In this document: positions 17,803-27,895 of the stretch, piece after piece
How the letters are laid out: each line of letters starts with the position of its first letter
How positions within the stretch are numbered: position 1 is the stretch's first letter
Origin: an uncultured Synergistales bacterium
Lineage (GTDB): Bacteria; Synergistota; Synergistia; Synergistales; Aminobacteriaceae
Direction: 5' to 3'
Assembly: GCA_905235735.1 (NCBI GenBank)
Contig: CAJOMU010000004.1
Location: forward strand, 79,441-143,440
Length of the DNA: 64,000 nt
Notes under the pieces: generated by a model
The model's input: the letters and a program-made list of their open reading frames with translations, nothing else
What the model was told of the DNA's origin: nothing
Databases searched by the model: none
Position numbers and translations under genes: made by a program

Positions 17803-18630
17803 TTACTTATCATAACGCCTGCGGATTATCAGCCTGTCTGACGGCTTACGCTTGCGTGTCTTGTAACCCTTTGCAGGAGTTCCCCAAGGTGAGACAGGGT
17901 GCTTATTGGATTTTGATTTTCCTTCACCGCCGCCCATCGGGTGATCTACAGGGTTCATTACCATTCCTCTGACTGACGGCCTGCGACCCTTCCAGCGAGT
18001 TTTACCAGCCTTGCCGAGAGAGATATTATCGTAATCTTCATTGCCGACCTGTCCGACTGTGGCCATGCATTCAAGAAGCACAAGACGTAATTCACCGCTC
18101 GGCATTCTGATATATGCATACTTTCCCTCTTTGGACATTAACTGCGCTGATGTTCCCGCTGAACGTACAAGTTTTGCACCGCATCCGGGCTGTAACTCGA
18201 TGTTATGAATGACCGTACCGACAGGAATATCTTTGAGCTTCAACGCATTGCCGGGAGTTATATCGCTCTCAGGGCCTGAATAAATCACATCGCCTACGTT
18301 CAAACCTTTGGGAAGAATGATGTATCTCTTCTCGCCGTCTGCATAATTTATCAGTGCGATTCTTGCGTTCCTGTTAGGATCATACTCAACTGTCGCTACC
18401 TTTCCGGGTATGCCGAGCTTCTCCCGCTTGAAATCTATTATCCTGTATGCGCGCCTGTGTCCGCCTCCGATATGACGCATGGTGATTCGGCCTGTATTGT
18501 TTCTGCCTCCATGCTTTCGGAGCTGAACTACAAGTGAACGTTCTGGTTTATCTGCCGTAATATCATCCCTGCTCTGTATCGTCATATGACGACGGCCAGG
18601 TGTATACGACTTAAACTGTTTAATTGACAT
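17803..18630 (-). CDS. rplB: 50S ribosomal protein L2
   Basis: L2, 275 residues, needed for peptidyl transferase centre assembly. The N-terminal [11 protein letters not shown], middle [20 protein letters not shown] and C-terminal [18 protein letters not shown] (with the conserved His near residue 229) are all present. Confidence 0.97.
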   Translation of the reverse strand: MSIKQFKSYTPGRRHMTIQSRDDITADKPERSLVVQLRKHGGRNNTGRITMRHIGGGHRRAYRIIDFKREKLGIPGKVATVEYDPNRNARIALINYADGEKRYIILPKGLNVGDVIYSGPESDITPGNALKLKDIPVGTVIHNIELQPGCGAKLVRSAGTSAQLMSKEGKYAYIRMPSGELRLVLLECMATVGQVGNEDYDNISLGKAGKTRWKGRRPSVRGMVMNPVDHPMGGGEGKSKSNKHPVSPWGTPAKGYKTRKRKPSDRLIIRRRYDK

Positions 18631-18650
18631 CTTGAATTAAATCTCCTGTT

Positions 18651-18947
18651 TTATATCGAAGCTCCCTCGAAGAACTCTATACGCTGATCCGGCTTCAGTT
18701 GTACAATAGCTTTCTTCCATGAACGCGTATAACCCTTCGATGCTCCTCTGCGGCGTAACTTTCCCTTAACGTTGATTGTGTTCACACCGGCGACCTTCAC
18801 GTTGAATACTTCTTCAACTGCATCACGAATCTGAATCTTGTTCGCACTCTTGTGAACTTCAAACGTGTACTTATTCAGTGCCATTAATGAACTTGTCTTC
18901 TCCGTAATAATCGGTCGAATGATAATGTCATGAGCAGTTAGATTCAT
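18651..18947 (-). CDS. rplW: 50S ribosomal protein L23
   Basis: L23, 98 residues, at the tunnel exit, docking site for trigger factor and SRP. The segments IIRPIITEKTSSLM, YTFEVHKSANKIQIRDAVEEVF and VNTINVKGKLRR match. Its start overlaps the rplD stop by 4 bases. Confidence 0.96.
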   Translation of the reverse strand: MNLTAHDIIIRPIITEKTSSLMALNKYTFEVHKSANKIQIRDAVEEVFNVKVAGVNTINVKGKLRRRGASKGYTRSWKKAIVQLKPDQRIEFFEGASI

Positions 18948-19570
18948 TTTGAATATACCTCCTCAATTTTCGCTACAACTTCCGGTGTTACGACTAAGTT
19001 CTTAGCGTTCAGAATGTCATATACGTTTATGCTCGCAACGTTAATGCATTTTGCCCCGGGTAAATTTCTCACTGACCTGGTTACGTTCAGACCATTGTTG
19101 TGATAGATGACTAATGTCTTGCCTACACCGAGTGCATCAAAGAGATTCTTGATTGCCTTCGTTGATGGCTTTTCGATTGCGTCAAAACCTTTCACAACAG
19201 ATAAAAGATCTTCGCGGACTTTATCAGAGAGCACGCTCCTCAATGCGAGACGCATTACTTTCTTGTTGACTTTCTGGTGATAGTCTCTTGGGTGCGGGCC
19301 ATGTGCAACACCGCCGTGTACCCATATAGGTGAACGTGTACTGCCCTGACGAGCACGTCCTGTATGCTTCTGTCTCCAGGGCTTTTTGCCTCCGCCTGAC
19401 ACATCACCGCGTGTCTTCGTGCTTGCTGTACCCTGACGGCAGTTAGCTAAATGCGCAACGACTACCTGATGTATCGCAGGCATATGAACGGGTGTATCAA
19501 AGACTTCTGCTGAGACTTCCATTTCACCGGCACGTTCTCCTGTGAACTCGTATACTTTTACGAATGGCAT
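18944..19570 (-). CDS. rplD: 50S ribosomal protein L4
   Basis: L4, 208 residues, with the tunnel-lining loop TKTRGDVSGGGKKPWRQKHT-G-R-A-R-Q-G-S at residues 52-78 intact. In some bacteria L4 also represses its own operon by binding the leader RNA; whether this happens here cannot be judged. Confidence 0.96.
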   Translation of the reverse strand: MPFVKVYEFTGERAGEMEVSAEVFDTPVHMPAIHQVVVAHLANCRQGTASTKTRGDVSGGGKKPWRQKHTGRARQGSTRSPIWVHGGVAHGPHPRDYHQKVNKKVMRLALRSVLSDKVREDLLSVVKGFDAIEKPSTKAIKNLFDALGVGKTLVIYHNNGLNVTRSVRNLPGAKCINVASINVYDILNAKNLVVTPEVVAKIEEVYSK

Positions 19571-19588
19571 TGTATTCTCTTTCCCTCC

Positions 19589-20215
19589 TTAGGCTTTCTT
19601 GCAGAGGGCAAGCAGACTGTTCTTTGCACCAGGTACTGCGCCTTTTACCAGAATCAAATTATTCTCAAGGTCAACGGCCATGACAGTCAGATTCTTCACG
19701 GTTACTTTATCGCTTCCCATATGTCCGGGCATTCTCTTGCCGGGAAATACTCTGCCGGGATACGATATTGCTCCGCTTGAACCTCCGTGCCTATGCTCTA
19801 CCGATGTACCATGACTGAACTGCTGACCTCCGAAGTGATGACGCTTCATGACTCCTGCGAAGCCTTTTCCTTTGGAGATACCCTTAACATTAATCTTCTC
19901 TCCAGCTTCAAACAAGTCGGCTTTTATTTCCTGTCCTACTTCATAGCCTTTCACGTCATCAAGCCTGAATTCCCGAAGTGTTTTCTTTGGTTCAAGATTC
20001 AATTTCTCGAACATTACCTTCTGCGGTTTGGACAGCTTATGAGCCTTAACAGCCCCGAAGCCGAGAAGAACGGCGGAATACCCGTTCTGTTCAGGGGTAC
20101 GAATGGCAATCACTGAACACGGCCCCGCAAGGACTACCGTAACAGGTACGGCTTGTCCTTCGGAATCATATATCTGTGTCATGCCGAGCTTCTTCCCCAG
20201 AATCCCTATTGGCAT
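19589..20215 (-). CDS. rplC: 50S ribosomal protein L3
   Basis: L3, 208 residues, an early 50S assembly protein. It begins MPIGILGKKLGMTQIYD and carries the loop FAGVMKRHHFGGQQFSHG and the signature GSSGAISYPGRVFPGKRMPGHMG in residues 125-160. It stands between rpsJ and rplD. Confidence 0.97.
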   Translation of the reverse strand: MPIGILGKKLGMTQIYDSEGQAVPVTVVLAGPCSVIAIRTPEQNGYSAVLLGFGAVKAHKLSKPQKVMFEKLNLEPKKTLREFRLDDVKGYEVGQEIKADLFEAGEKINVKGISKGKGFAGVMKRHHFGGQQFSHGTSVEHRHGGSSGAISYPGRVFPGKRMPGHMGSDKVTVKNLTVMAVDLENNLILVKGAVPGAKNSLLALCKKA

Positions 20216-20236
20216 AATTACTTTGTCTCCTTACGA

Positions 20237-20542
20237 CTAAAATTTAATCTGTATGTCTACACCTGACGCTAAATTTAACTGCATCAGAGCATCCATCGTC
20301 TTCTGTGTCGGGTCAATAATGTCAATCAACCTCTTGTGCGTGCGCATTTCAAACTGCTCTCTTGCATCTTTGTCCTTATGCGGTGATTTCAGAATCGTAA
20401 TTCTTCCAACTTCAGTAGGAAGCGGAATAGGCCCTGAAACTCTTGCGCCGGTACTCTGTGCTGTCTCTGCTATCTGTGCAGCTGAAACATCAAGCACTCT
20501 GTGATCGAATGACTTCAACCTTATGCGGATTTTGCGTGCCAT
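20237..20542 (-). CDS. rpsJ: 30S ribosomal protein S10 / NusE
   Basis: S10, 101 residues, also part of transcription antitermination complexes. [23 protein letters not shown] and [21 protein letters not shown] are the family signatures. It follows tuf by 16 bases, so the str and S10 operons are merged here. Confidence 0.97.
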   Translation of the reverse strand: MARKIRIRLKSFDHRVLDVSAAQIAETAQSTGARVSGPIPLPTEVGRITILKSPHKDKDAREQFEMRTHKRLIDIIDPTQKTMDALMQLNLASGVDIQIKF

Positions 20543-20558
20543 GATTATCTGTCCGACT

Positions 20559-21761
20559 TTACTCGATTATCTGTGTTACGACTCCCGCACCTACTGTGTG
20601 GCCGCCCTCACGAACTGCGAAGCGTAATCCTTCTTCCATTGCGATAGGAACGATTAAGTCAACTTCAAACGTTGCATTATCGCCCGGCATTACCATTTCT
20701 ACGCCCTCAGGAAGTTTAATGTTGCCGGTAACGTCCGTAGTTCTGAAATAGAACTGAGGCTTGTATCCCGCGAAGAACGGTGTATGTCTTCCGCCTTCCT
20801 CTTTCTTTAAGACGTAAACCTCACCCTTGAACTTCGTATGAGGAGTAACTGAACCCGGCTTTGCGAGAACCTGACCGCGCTGTACTTCGTCCTTATCGAT
20901 TCCTCGAAGGAGTACACCAACGTTGTCGCCTGCTTCTGCACTGTCAAGAATCTTCCTGAACATTTCAAGTGATGTTGCAACTGTCTTGCGTGTGTCTCTG
21001 GTCATTCCGACGATTTCAACTTCCTCGCCTGCCTTGATGATTCCACGCTCAACTCTTCCCGTTACGACTGTGCCGCGTCCCGTAATCGTGAATACGTCTT
21101 CAATCGGCATAAGGAACGGTTTATCAATCTCACGTACAGGATCAGGAATGTAGTTATCGCATGCATCCATAAGATCAAAAATGCATTTGCATACAGGGTC
21201 ATCTCTCTTGCCTGTGCCTTTTTCGAGAACTTCAAGTGCTGAACCGCGAATAATCGGAATATCATCGCCGGGGAACTCGTACTTGTTGAGGAGTTCGCGT
21301 ACTTCCATTTCAACGAGGTCAAGAAGTTCGGGGTCATCAACCTGGTCTGTCTTGTTCATGAACACGACGATCGCAGGAACGTTGACCTGACGGGCAAGAA
21401 GAACGTGCTCACGTGTCTGGGGCATTGGGCCGTCTGCCGCACTGACAACAAGAATCGTTCCGTCCATCTGTGCAGCACCGGTGATCATGTTCTTGATGTA
21501 GTCTGCATGTCCCGGACAGTCGATGTGTGCATAGTGCCTCTTTGCTGTCTGATATTCAACGTGTGCAATGTTAATCGTGATTCCGCGCTCTCTCTCTTCG
21601 GGAGCCTTATCGATCATGTCATATGCTGTGAATTCTGCATTGCCCTCTGTAGCAAGGCACTTTGTGATAGCCGCTGTAAGTGTCGTCTTACCGTGATCGA
21701 TATGCCCGATCGTACCAATGTTCAAATGGGGCTTGTTGCGTTCAAATTTTTCTTTTGCCAT
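20559..21761 (-). CDS. tuf: Elongation factor Tu
   Basis: EF-Tu delivers aminoacyl-tRNA to the ribosome. The 400 residues contain G1 [10 protein letters not shown]3 DCPGHADY, G4 N-K-T-D and the later beta-barrel domains. It has GHI rather than the usual GHV at G1 and NKTD rather than NKCD, both conservative changes. It follows fusA by 23 bases. No second tuf copy is in the window. Confidence 0.97.
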   Translation of the reverse strand: MAKEKFERNKPHLNIGTIGHIDHGKTTLTAAITKCLATEGNAEFTAYDMIDKAPEERERGITINIAHVEYQTAKRHYAHIDCPGHADYIKNMITGAAQMDGTILVVSAADGPMPQTREHVLLARQVNVPAIVVFMNKTDQVDDPELLDLVEMEVRELLNKYEFPGDDIPIIRGSALEVLEKGTGKRDDPVCKCIFDLMDACDNYIPDPVREIDKPFLMPIEDVFTITGRGTVVTGRVERGIIKAGEEVEIVGMTRDTRKTVATSLEMFRKILDSAEAGDNVGVLLRGIDKDEVQRGQVLAKPGSVTPHTKFKGEVYVLKKEEGGRHTPFFAGYKPQFYFRTTDVTGNIKLPEGVEMVMPGDNATFEVDLIVPIAMEEGLRFAVREGGHTVGAGVVTQIIE

Positions 21762-21784
21762 AACTCATTTCTCCTTTTTTACTG

Positions 21785-23848
21785 CTAAATTCTTCCCTGC
21801 AAAATCTTTTCACTGACTTCTGCGGGGGTCTGTTCATAGTGATCAAACTGCATCGAGTAATTCGCACGTCCTGATGTCTTGCTTCGTAAATCCGTAGCGT
21901 AACCGAACATTCCGACTAAAGGCACGAATGCACGTATGATTCTTGCGTTTGCTCTAACGTCCATTCCGTCAATGCGTCCTCTCCTCGATGACAAATCACC
22001 AATGACATCACCAACATATTCCTCAGGCGTTACTACTTCAACTGACATTACAGGTTCCATAAGCACAGGGTCTGCGCGTTTCATGGCCTCCTTGAATCCC
22101 ATTGATGCCGCTATCTTGAACGCCATCTCCGAGCTGTCGACTTCATGATATGAACCGTCAACTAATGCTACCTTAACGCCTATTACAGGATACCCTCCAA
22201 GCACACCTGACTGTACAGCTTCTTCAAGTCCTTTTTCGACTGCCGCAATGAATTCCTTCGGGATTACACCGCCTACAATCTTATCTTCAAACTCGTACTT
22301 GCCGCCTTCAAGAGGTTCAATCTCAAATACAACATGTCCATACTGACCTCTTCCGCCTGATTGACGGATATACTTTCCTTCTGCACGTGCTGCCTTTCTG
22401 ATTGCCTCACGATATGCTACCTGAGGATTTCCTACCTTCACATCAACTCCGAACTCACGCTTCAGCCTGTCAACGATTATCTCAAGGTGAAGTTCTCCCA
22501 TTCCTGATATTACGGTCTGACCGCTTTCCTCGTCATTATGTACCTTGAATGTAGGGTCTTCGTCAGCTAAGGCCGTTAATCCCTTTGAGAGTTTCACTTT
22601 ATCGTTCTGAGTTGCAGGTTCTACTGCGAGCGATATAACTGGTTCAGGGAATTCAAGGCTCTCAAGGACTATCTGATTCGATTCATCGCAGAGAGTATCA
22701 CCTGTTCTCGTTGCGCGCAGTGAAGGTACTGCTACAATCATTCCTGCTTCCATTGAGTCAATATCTTCGCGCTTGTTTGAGTGCATTCTCATTATGCGTC
22801 CGATTCGCTCTTTCTGTCTCGATGTCGGATTGTATAACGCATTGCCCTTCTCAAGTTTACCCGAATATACTCTCAGGAAACATAATTTTCCCAAAAATGA
22901 ATCAGAAGCAATCTTAAATGCCAATGCCGCAAATGGTTCATCAGGACTGCTATGTCTCTCAAGAATCATTTCAGGATCATTCGGTGATAATCCCTTAACC
23001 GGCGGAATATCTATCGGACTTGGAAGATATTCAACAACCGCATCAAGCAGAGGTTCTACGCACTTGTTCTTGAATGCTGATCCGCATAATACCGGCACTG
23101 CTTTCAGGCTTATCACTGCCTCTCTGAGTGTCTTGCGAATCAATTCAGGACTAACTGGCTTTCCCTCAAGGAACAACATCATAATATCATCGCTGAAATC
23201 CGATAACGCTTCTATTATAGTGTCTCTTCCCTGCTTGGCTGGCATCGCAAGTTCTGCGGGGATTGGTCTCTCTGTTGGAGCCTGGCCAAGTACACCCGAA
23301 AAATAAAATGCTTTCTGTTCAATTAAATCTACTACTCCGGCGAAGTCATCTTCTGCTCCTATCGGAAGCTGTATAGGAATCGCATTAGCTCCAAGCCTCT
23401 CACGCATGGCACTCACTACGGACGGAAAATCAGCACCGATTCTGTCCATCTTATTGACGAACGCAATTCTCGGAACATGATATTTATCCGCCTGTCTCCA
23501 TACCGTTTCGGATTGAGGCTCTACTCCTCCTACCGCACAAAACACTGCTACAGCTCCGTCAAGTACTCTCATAGACCGCTCTACTTCCGCTGTAAAATCC
23601 ACGTGGCCTGGCGTATCAATCAGGTTGATAGTATGACCCTTCCACGCGCAAGTTGTAGCAGCACTCGTGATTGTTATTCCCCTCTCACGTTCCTGCTCCA
23701 TCCAGTCCATAGTCGCGGTTCCCTCGTGAACTTCACCGACCTTGTAATTACTTCCCGTGTAATAAAGTATACGCTCGCTTGTCGTTGTCTTTCCCGCATC
23801 AATGTGGGCCGCTATACCTATATTACGTACTTTAGAAATGTCCTGCAA
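21785..23848 (-). CDS. fusA: Elongation factor G
   Basis: The translocation GTPase, 687 residues. G1 [20 protein letters not shown]2 [12 protein letters not shown]3 DTPGHVDF and G4 [10 protein letters not shown] are intact, followed by domains II-V ending with the [20 protein letters not shown] signature. The length matches canonical EF-G and not the shorter EF-G2 type. Confidence 0.97.
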   Translation of the reverse strand: MQDISKVRNIGIAAHIDAGKTTTSERILYYTGSNYKVGEVHEGTATMDWMEQERERGITITSAATTCAWKGHTINLIDTPGHVDFTAEVERSMRVLDGAVAVFCAVGGVEPQSETVWRQADKYHVPRIAFVNKMDRIGADFPSVVSAMRERLGANAIPIQLPIGAEDDFAGVVDLIEQKAFYFSGVLGQAPTERPIPAELAMPAKQGRDTIIEALSDFSDDIMMLFLEGKPVSPELIRKTLREAVISLKAVPVLCGSAFKNKCVEPLLDAVVEYLPSPIDIPPVKGLSPNDPEMILERHSSPDEPFAALAFKIASDSFLGKLCFLRVYSGKLEKGNALYNPTSRQKERIGRIMRMHSNKREDIDSMEAGMIVAVPSLRATRTGDTLCDESNQIVLESLEFPEPVISLAVEPATQNDKVKLSKGLTALADEDPTFKVHNDEESGQTVISGMGELHLEIIVDRLKREFGVDVKVGNPQVAYREAIRKAARAEGKYIRQSGGRGQYGHVVFEIEPLEGGKYEFEDKIVGGVIPKEFIAAVEKGLEEAVQSGVLGGYPVIGVKVALVDGSYHEVDSSEMAFKIAASMGFKEAMKRADPVLMEPVMSVEVVTPEEYVGDVIGDLSSRRGRIDGMDVRANARIIRAFVPLVGMFGYATDLRSKTSGRANYSMQFDHYEQTPAEVSEKILQGRI

Positions 23849-23875
23849 AAATTTACACCTGCAATAATATTAGTT

Positions 23876-24346
23876 TTACCAGCGATAATGCGCAAATGCC
23901 CTGTTCGCTTCCGCCATTCTGTGAGTATCATCACGGCGTTTTATTGAAGCTCCTTCATTCTTGTAGGCATCCATTAATTCACGCATTAATCTCTCTGACA
24001 TGGGCATTCCCTTTTTCGCTCTCGCAAATGATACTATCCAGCGAATCGATAACTGCACTCCACGTTCTGGCGTTACTTCTACCGGAACCTGATACGTTGC
24101 TCCTCCTACACGGCGGGGACGTACTTCGATGTTCGGTGTAACGTTCTTCATTGCAGTCTCGAATACTTCAAAGGGTTCTACTCCAAGTTTCTCCGCTGCC
24201 TGCTCAAGTGCTCCGTAAAAGATTTTCTCGGCAAGGCTTCTCTTTCCGCCCATCATCAACGCACTTATGAACCTTGATGCTGCCGGGTTACTGAATCTTA
24301 TATCCGGCACTGGCGGACGCTTCTTAACATGTCCTTTTCTCGGCAT
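23876..24346 (-). CDS. rpsG: 30S ribosomal protein S7
   Basis: S7, 156 residues, nucleates the 30S head. PRKGHVKKRPPVPD opens it, followed by the signature FSNPAASRFISALMMGGKRS and the C-terminal DDTHRMAEANRAFAHYRW. It lies between rpsL and fusA. Confidence 0.97.
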   Translation of the reverse strand: MPRKGHVKKRPPVPDIRFSNPAASRFISALMMGGKRSLAEKIFYGALEQAAEKLGVEPFEVFETAMKNVTPNIEVRPRRVGGATYQVPVEVTPERGVQLSIRWIVSFARAKKGMPMSERLMRELMDAYKNEGASIKRRDDTHRMAEANRAFAHYRW

Positions 24347-24366
24347 CTTGTGTAATTCTCCTTCTG

Positions 24367-24744
24367 CTAATTAGCTTTCGGTCTGCGTGCTCCATACTTT
24401 GAACGGCTTCTCTTCCTGTTTTCTACACCACCGCAGTCAAGCGTTCCTCTGATTATGTGATAGCGTACACCTGGAAGGTCTTTCACTCTTCCGCCTCTCA
24501 CTAATACCACTGAGTGCTCCTGCAAGTTATGTCCGATTCCTGGAATGTATGAAGTAACTTCGATTCCGTTTGTCAGTCTCACACGCGCAACTTTCCTTAA
24601 TGCTGAGTTCGGCTTCTTGGGAGTTATCGTATATACACGTGTGCATACTCCTCTTCTGGCCGGATTCCCCTGCAATGCCGGAGAATTACTTTTGCTCTTT
24701 TTCTCTTCACGTCCAAGACGCACTAACTGATTAATTGTTGGCAC
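24367..24744 (-). CDS. rpsL: 30S ribosomal protein S12
   Basis: S12, 125 residues, decoding-centre protein. The conserved [17 protein letters not shown] and [17 protein letters not shown] segments carry unmutated lysines at the positions where streptomycin-resistance changes occur. The conserved N-terminus (M)PTINQLVR starts at GTG 24744, which has no good Shine-Dalgarno directly upstream. A strong AGGAGG lies at 24811-24816, 60-70 bases further up, and the same frame is open back to it (see findings). Confidence 0.95.
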   Translation of the reverse strand: MPTINQLVRLGREEKKSKSNSPALQGNPARRGVCTRVYTITPKKPNSALRKVARVRLTNGIEVTSYIPGIGHNLQEHSVVLVRGGRVKDLPGVRYHIIRGTLDCGGVENRKRSRSKYGARRPKAN

Positions 24745-24810
24745 AAGTCTCTGCTGTTGAATGATTCTATTTTCGGGTTTATGATACTGCCCTATCAGCA
24801 GCAGATTACA

Positions 24811-24816
24811 CCTCCT
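24811..24816 (-). promoter_or_regulatory. Strong Shine-Dalgarno far upstream of rpsL GTG
   Basis: AGGAGG on the minus strand, followed after six bases by three in-frame CTG codons and then 17 further sense codons into the annotated GTG start of rpsL. Either S12 has a 20-residue extension begun at CTG, or the site belongs to a leader element. Confidence 0.5.
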
Positions 24817-24846
24817 CTCTAAACATTACGTAAAAACAGCCTGTTA

Positions 24847-24876
24847 ATATTAGCAAATTGCTATCTTCAATGTCAA
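24847..24876 (-). promoter_or_regulatory. Sigma-70 promoter of the str/S10 block
   Basis: TTGACA at 24871-24876, an 18-base spacer, and TAATAT at 24847-24852 on the minus strand. It is the only clear promoter seen upstream of the 23-kb block that starts with rpsL. The predicted start leaves a leader of about 100 bases before the rpsL GTG. Confidence 0.8.
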
Positions 24877-24950
24877 CATTTGCTTTTATCTGTTATCGTA
24901 ATAAAGTTCATTATAAATCAAGGACATGAATATCTAAACATCATTTCACA

Positions 24951-24959
24951 TGCTATAAT
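24951..24959 (+). promoter_or_regulatory. Extended -10 promoter for AAA ATPase gene
   Basis: TGCTATAAT, a perfect extended -10 element, 30 bases before the ATG at 24989. No good -35 box is seen. It is divergent from the str promoter, with about 70 bases between them. Confidence 0.6.
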
Positions 24960-24988
24960 CTCAAAAACTATTCAAAGATGGTGGCGTA

Positions 24989-26158
24989 ATGCTAGTACAT
25001 TCTATTCGGCTGAACAGTTTTTTAAGTTACAGTGAGAAGAGTAATCTCATTAAGTTAAAGAATCTAAATGTTATTATTGGCCCTAATGGTTCTGGAAAAT
25101 CTAATCTCATCGAAGCATTTGACTTGCTGCGTTCTGCACCTCGTGATCTTAGAACTCCTATACGCGATGGAGGAGGCGTTCGTGATTGGCTATGGAAAAA
25201 TAGTAATAACTCTTTCTCGAATGCAAAAATTGAAGCGGTCTTCGATAACCCCAAAGGCAAAAGAAACCTGAGATACAGCCTTTGCTTTACGGAAGAAGCT
25301 CAGAAATTCATCATCACAGATGAAAGAATTGAAGGTGAGTATCCAGATAGTGCAGATAAATCTCAGCCATATCTTTACTACGAATTTCATGGCGGAAGGG
25401 CAACAATAAATGTCCGTGATCATTACCGGAAACTTCAAACCGAAGATATAGACCCAACACAATCCATTTTGGCACAGCGCAAAGATCCCGATCAATACCC
25501 GGAACTCACATATCTTGGTGATGTTCTGCCGAAAATACGTCTATATAGAAACTGGAGTTTCGGACGTTACACACCTCCGCGTTTACCTCAGAAAACAGAT
25601 CTTCCAAGTGATGTGCTTGAATCTAACGCGGAAAATCTTAGTCTCGTTCTAAATTCGTTTAATGATTTCTCTAAAGAAAAGAAAAATCTTATGACTGCCC
25701 TGCGTGAATTATATTCGGGGATAGACGATTATTACCTTAAGATTGAAGGAGGAACAGTACAGTTATTCCTTCGTGAGGGCGAACGCAGTATCCCGGCAAC
25801 TCGTCTCTCTGATGGAACGTTACGTTTCTTATGCCTGTTATCGTTTCTCTGTCATCCAAGTCCTCCTCCGCTCGTCTGCATTGAAGAACCTGAATTAGGC
25901 TTGCACCCTGACATATTGCCGGTCTTGGCCAATCTTCTCAAAGATGCCTCCAATCGATGCCAGCTTATTGTTACGACGCATTCTGATGTCTTAGTTGATG
26001 CTATGAGTGATCAGCCTGAAGCTGTAGTTGTTGCGGAAAATTTCGGAGATGGAACGACACTTCAGAGACTTAATGCGACGGAATTGAAGCCTTGGCTTGA
26101 GAAGTATAGATTAGGTCAATTGTGGACGCAGGGACATATCGGAGGTACACGATGGTAA
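24989..26158 (+). CDS. AAA/ABC-type ATPase, OLD/AbiLi-like
   Basis: A 389-residue ATPase of the AAA_15/AAA_21 (SMC-like) class. Walker A GPNGSGKS is at residues 31-38, the ABC signature-like R-L-S-D-G-T-L-R-F about residues 273-281, Walker B V-C-I-E-E-P-E-L-G-L-H-P just after residue 295, and the switch His in TTHSD. There is no C-terminal TOPRIM domain as in OLD; instead the next gene, overlapping by seven bases, encodes a separate TOPRIM-like DUF4276 protein. Such ATPase plus nuclease-like pairs include the defence systems PARIS and AbiL. An anti-phage role is inferred from this arrangement only. Confidence 0.85.
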   Translation: MLVHSIRLNSFLSYSEKSNLIKLKNLNVIIGPNGSGKSNLIEAFDLLRSAPRDLRTPIRDGGGVRDWLWKNSNNSFSNAKIEAVFDNPKGKRNLRYSLCFTEEAQKFIITDERIEGEYPDSADKSQPYLYYEFHGGRATINVRDHYRKLQTEDIDPTQSILAQRKDPDQYPELTYLGDVLPKIRLYRNWSFGRYTPPRLPQKTDLPSDVLESNAENLSLVLNSFNDFSKEKKNLMTALRELYSGIDDYYLKIEGGTVQLFLREGERSIPATRLSDGTLRFLCLLSFLCHPSPPPLVCIEEPELGLHPDILPVLANLLKDASNRCQLIVTTHSDVLVDAMSDQPEAVVVAENFGDGTTLQRLNATELKPWLEKYRLGQLWTQGHIGGTRW

Positions 26159-26787
26159 TTGCAAAAATTTTCGTTGAGGGCGGCGGAGATGCAAATCTTC
26201 TCAGAACAAATTGCCGTAAAGGCTTCTCAAATTTCCTCAAGAAAGCAGGTTTAGAGGGATTTATGCCTCGCATTGTTGCCTGCGGAGGAAGAGAAGCTAC
26301 ATTTAATTCTTTCTGTACAGCGATTAAAAACGGGGAGAATGCATTCCTCTTAGTGGACAGTGAAGAACCTGTGAAAGCAGAATATCAAAATGGATCTCCA
26401 GAAACATGGAAACCTTTTTCACATCTTCAAGAGAGAGACAAATGGGACAAGCCGCAGAATGCAGATGAAACACACTGCCATCTTATGACGCAGTGCATGG
26501 AGACATGGCTCATAGCAGACAGAAATGCTCTCGCAAAATACTTCAGCAAACATTTCAATGCTAATGCTCTTCCTGCATTGGGAACTGACCTTGAGGCCAA
26601 GACCAAAAGTGATATTTATGACATTTTGAGACGAGCCACATCACGATGCAATAAGCACTATGACAAAGGGGATAATTCATTCGAGATTCTTGAAACCATT
26701 GATCCCGCTATTGTAACTTCACAATGTGCGTGGGCAAAACGTTTCGTTGATATTCTAAAGGTGAAGTTGAAAGAATTATCGCGATAA
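26152..26787 (+). CDS. DUF4276 family, TOPRIM-like partner of AAA ATPase
   Basis: A 211-residue protein from ATG 26152, with GGAGG six bases upstream inside the ATPase gene; a longer frame from 26122 lies mostly inside that gene. The N-terminus K-I-F-V-E-G-G-G-D with Glu9, and L-L-V-D-S-E with Asp69 and Glu71, fit the acidic sites of a TOPRIM-like fold. The segment M-E-T-W-L-I-A-D is characteristic of DUF4276. Translational coupling to the ATPase indicates a two-component complex. A nuclease effector role is inferred, not shown. Confidence 0.75.
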   Translation: MVIAKIFVEGGGDANLLRTNCRKGFSNFLKKAGLEGFMPRIVACGGREATFNSFCTAIKNGENAFLLVDSEEPVKAEYQNGSPETWKPFSHLQERDKWDKPQNADETHCHLMTQCMETWLIADRNALAKYFSKHFNANALPALGTDLEAKTKSDIYDILRRATSRCNKHYDKGDNSFEILETIDPAIVTSQCAWAKRFVDILKVKLKELSR

Positions 26788-26802
26788 ATCAGCTAGTTTC
26801 AA

Positions 26803-27423
26803 TCATATTATTCTGAACATTTGAACAAGTTCATTATTGTTCATACTGTGGGTGGCGAGAAGATGAAAACCATTGTGTACGTAAAAATCAATCAGCTTCT
26901 CGTTATCCTCAGTCTCAACAAACACAACCGTACCTCCAACAAGATATTGCGCCTGTCTTGATAGATTCAACGCCGCATTCAGAAGTTCATCTCCCGTGAT
27001 TAATTCGTTCAATCCGTTTCTGTAATTCTTCCCTAACTGAGCTACAAGGTACGCTGACATTGTATAGTTCTGTTTCGATTCGTCCAGCCTGCATATACGT
27101 TCTATTTTCCTTCGTATTGTATTGCTTGGAATGTCGCTTGATTGAATAATCAAAGGTTTCGTTGTAACTGTGAAATAACTAACCGGCAGTGTAGCATCTG
27201 AAAATCCATCTGCAATATCATCTTTGGGAAAAACAAAGTACGTTACCGATTGATCCTTCTTCGTGAAGTCGATTGCATTATGCTTCAAGAAATGTTCAAC
27301 ATCACTGTTAGGTGCACAAGTAAACTGCGCAATTATCCTTAACAGCCAGTCTTCTCCCAACCCTCTAGAATCCCTCAACGCATCTCTGAAACTCACATAG
27401 AAAAACGCATTATTCCTGTCCAT
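26803..27423 (-). CDS. GNAT acetyltransferase, candidate toxin (copy B)
   Basis: A 206-residue homologue of the protein at 2591-3163. Shared blocks are KKDQSVTYFVF, I-R-R-K-I-x-R, S-A-Y-x-x-A-Q-L-G-K-N, G-x-x-L-L-N-x-A, and the terminal D-N-E-K-L-I-D-F-Y-V-H-N-G-F GNAT signature. It overlaps its small partner gene by 14 bases. It sits convergent to the ATPase/DUF4276 pair, 15 bases away, in an accessory patch. Toxin function (for example on aminoacyl-tRNA) is inferred from family arrangement only. Confidence 0.75.
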   Translation of the reverse strand: MDRNNAFFYVSFRDALRDSRGLGEDWLLRIIAQFTCAPNSDVEHFLKHNAIDFTKKDQSVTYFVFPKDDIADGFSDATLPVSYFTVTTKPLIIQSSDIPSNTIRRKIERICRLDESKQNYTMSAYLVAQLGKNYRNGLNELITGDELLNAALNLSRQAQYLVGGTVVFVETEDNEKLIDFYVHNGFHLLATHSMNNNELVQMFRII

Positions 27424-27631
27424 AATTCGCCTCTTTTAGTCTCTCTTCTGCTTCAAGCCTCTCAACACCCTTCTTTAATCTAATGAAAAGAGTTTCAATC
27501 TCTTTCGGATCTGTGAGAAGTCTCGCATTAGGTTCAATTGGTTCTGGTTCACTGTCCAGCAGATTCACAAACGCTTCAACTTCCTCTTTGCCCTTTATCA
27601 CAAACGTCTTAAATATGCTTGATGTTGCCAT
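27410..27631 (-). CDS. Small partner of GNAT protein, candidate antitoxin (copy B)
   Basis: A 73-residue protein, ATG 27631, with GAGGAG 11 bases upstream. It starts MATSSIFKTFVIKGKEEVEAF, allowing correct placement of the TTG start of copy A. The middle L-L-T-D-P-K-E-I-E and a charged C-terminal helix follow. A possible -10 (TATAAT) lies at 27670-27675 on the same strand. No DNA-binding motif is recognised; the antitoxin role is a hypothesis. Confidence 0.7.
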   Translation of the reverse strand: MATSSIFKTFVIKGKEEVEAFVNLLDSEPEPIEPNARLLTDPKEIETLFIRLKKGVERLEAEERLKEANYGQE

Positions 27632-27895
27632 CGCAAATACATCTCCTCAAAAAATTTTTTTGCATTTGAATTATATTTCAGCAGCAACAATTTTTGCATT
27701 AAAGAGCAAAAGATAAATCGCCGAAAAAACTATTGAGAGGAAAAAGTAAAACCTCACAAATAATCTTTACGTGTTGTACATTTTATGCTTTGTCATTAAA
27801 ATATGACTACTCTGGGAAGCACAAAGACTACATCACAGTTCATATTCAACTCACAAGGAGGGGATCGGAAAAAAACAAAACGGGCGCACGGAGGC
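27632..27895. other. Intergenic region between GNAT pair and Ig-like gene
   Basis: AT-rich. It holds a possible minus-strand TATAAT (27670-27675) for the small GNAT partner, and near 27855 an orphan AAGGAGGGG without a following start codon. I see no gene. The plus-strand promoter of the Ig-like gene must lie here but is not evident. Confidence 0.5.
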
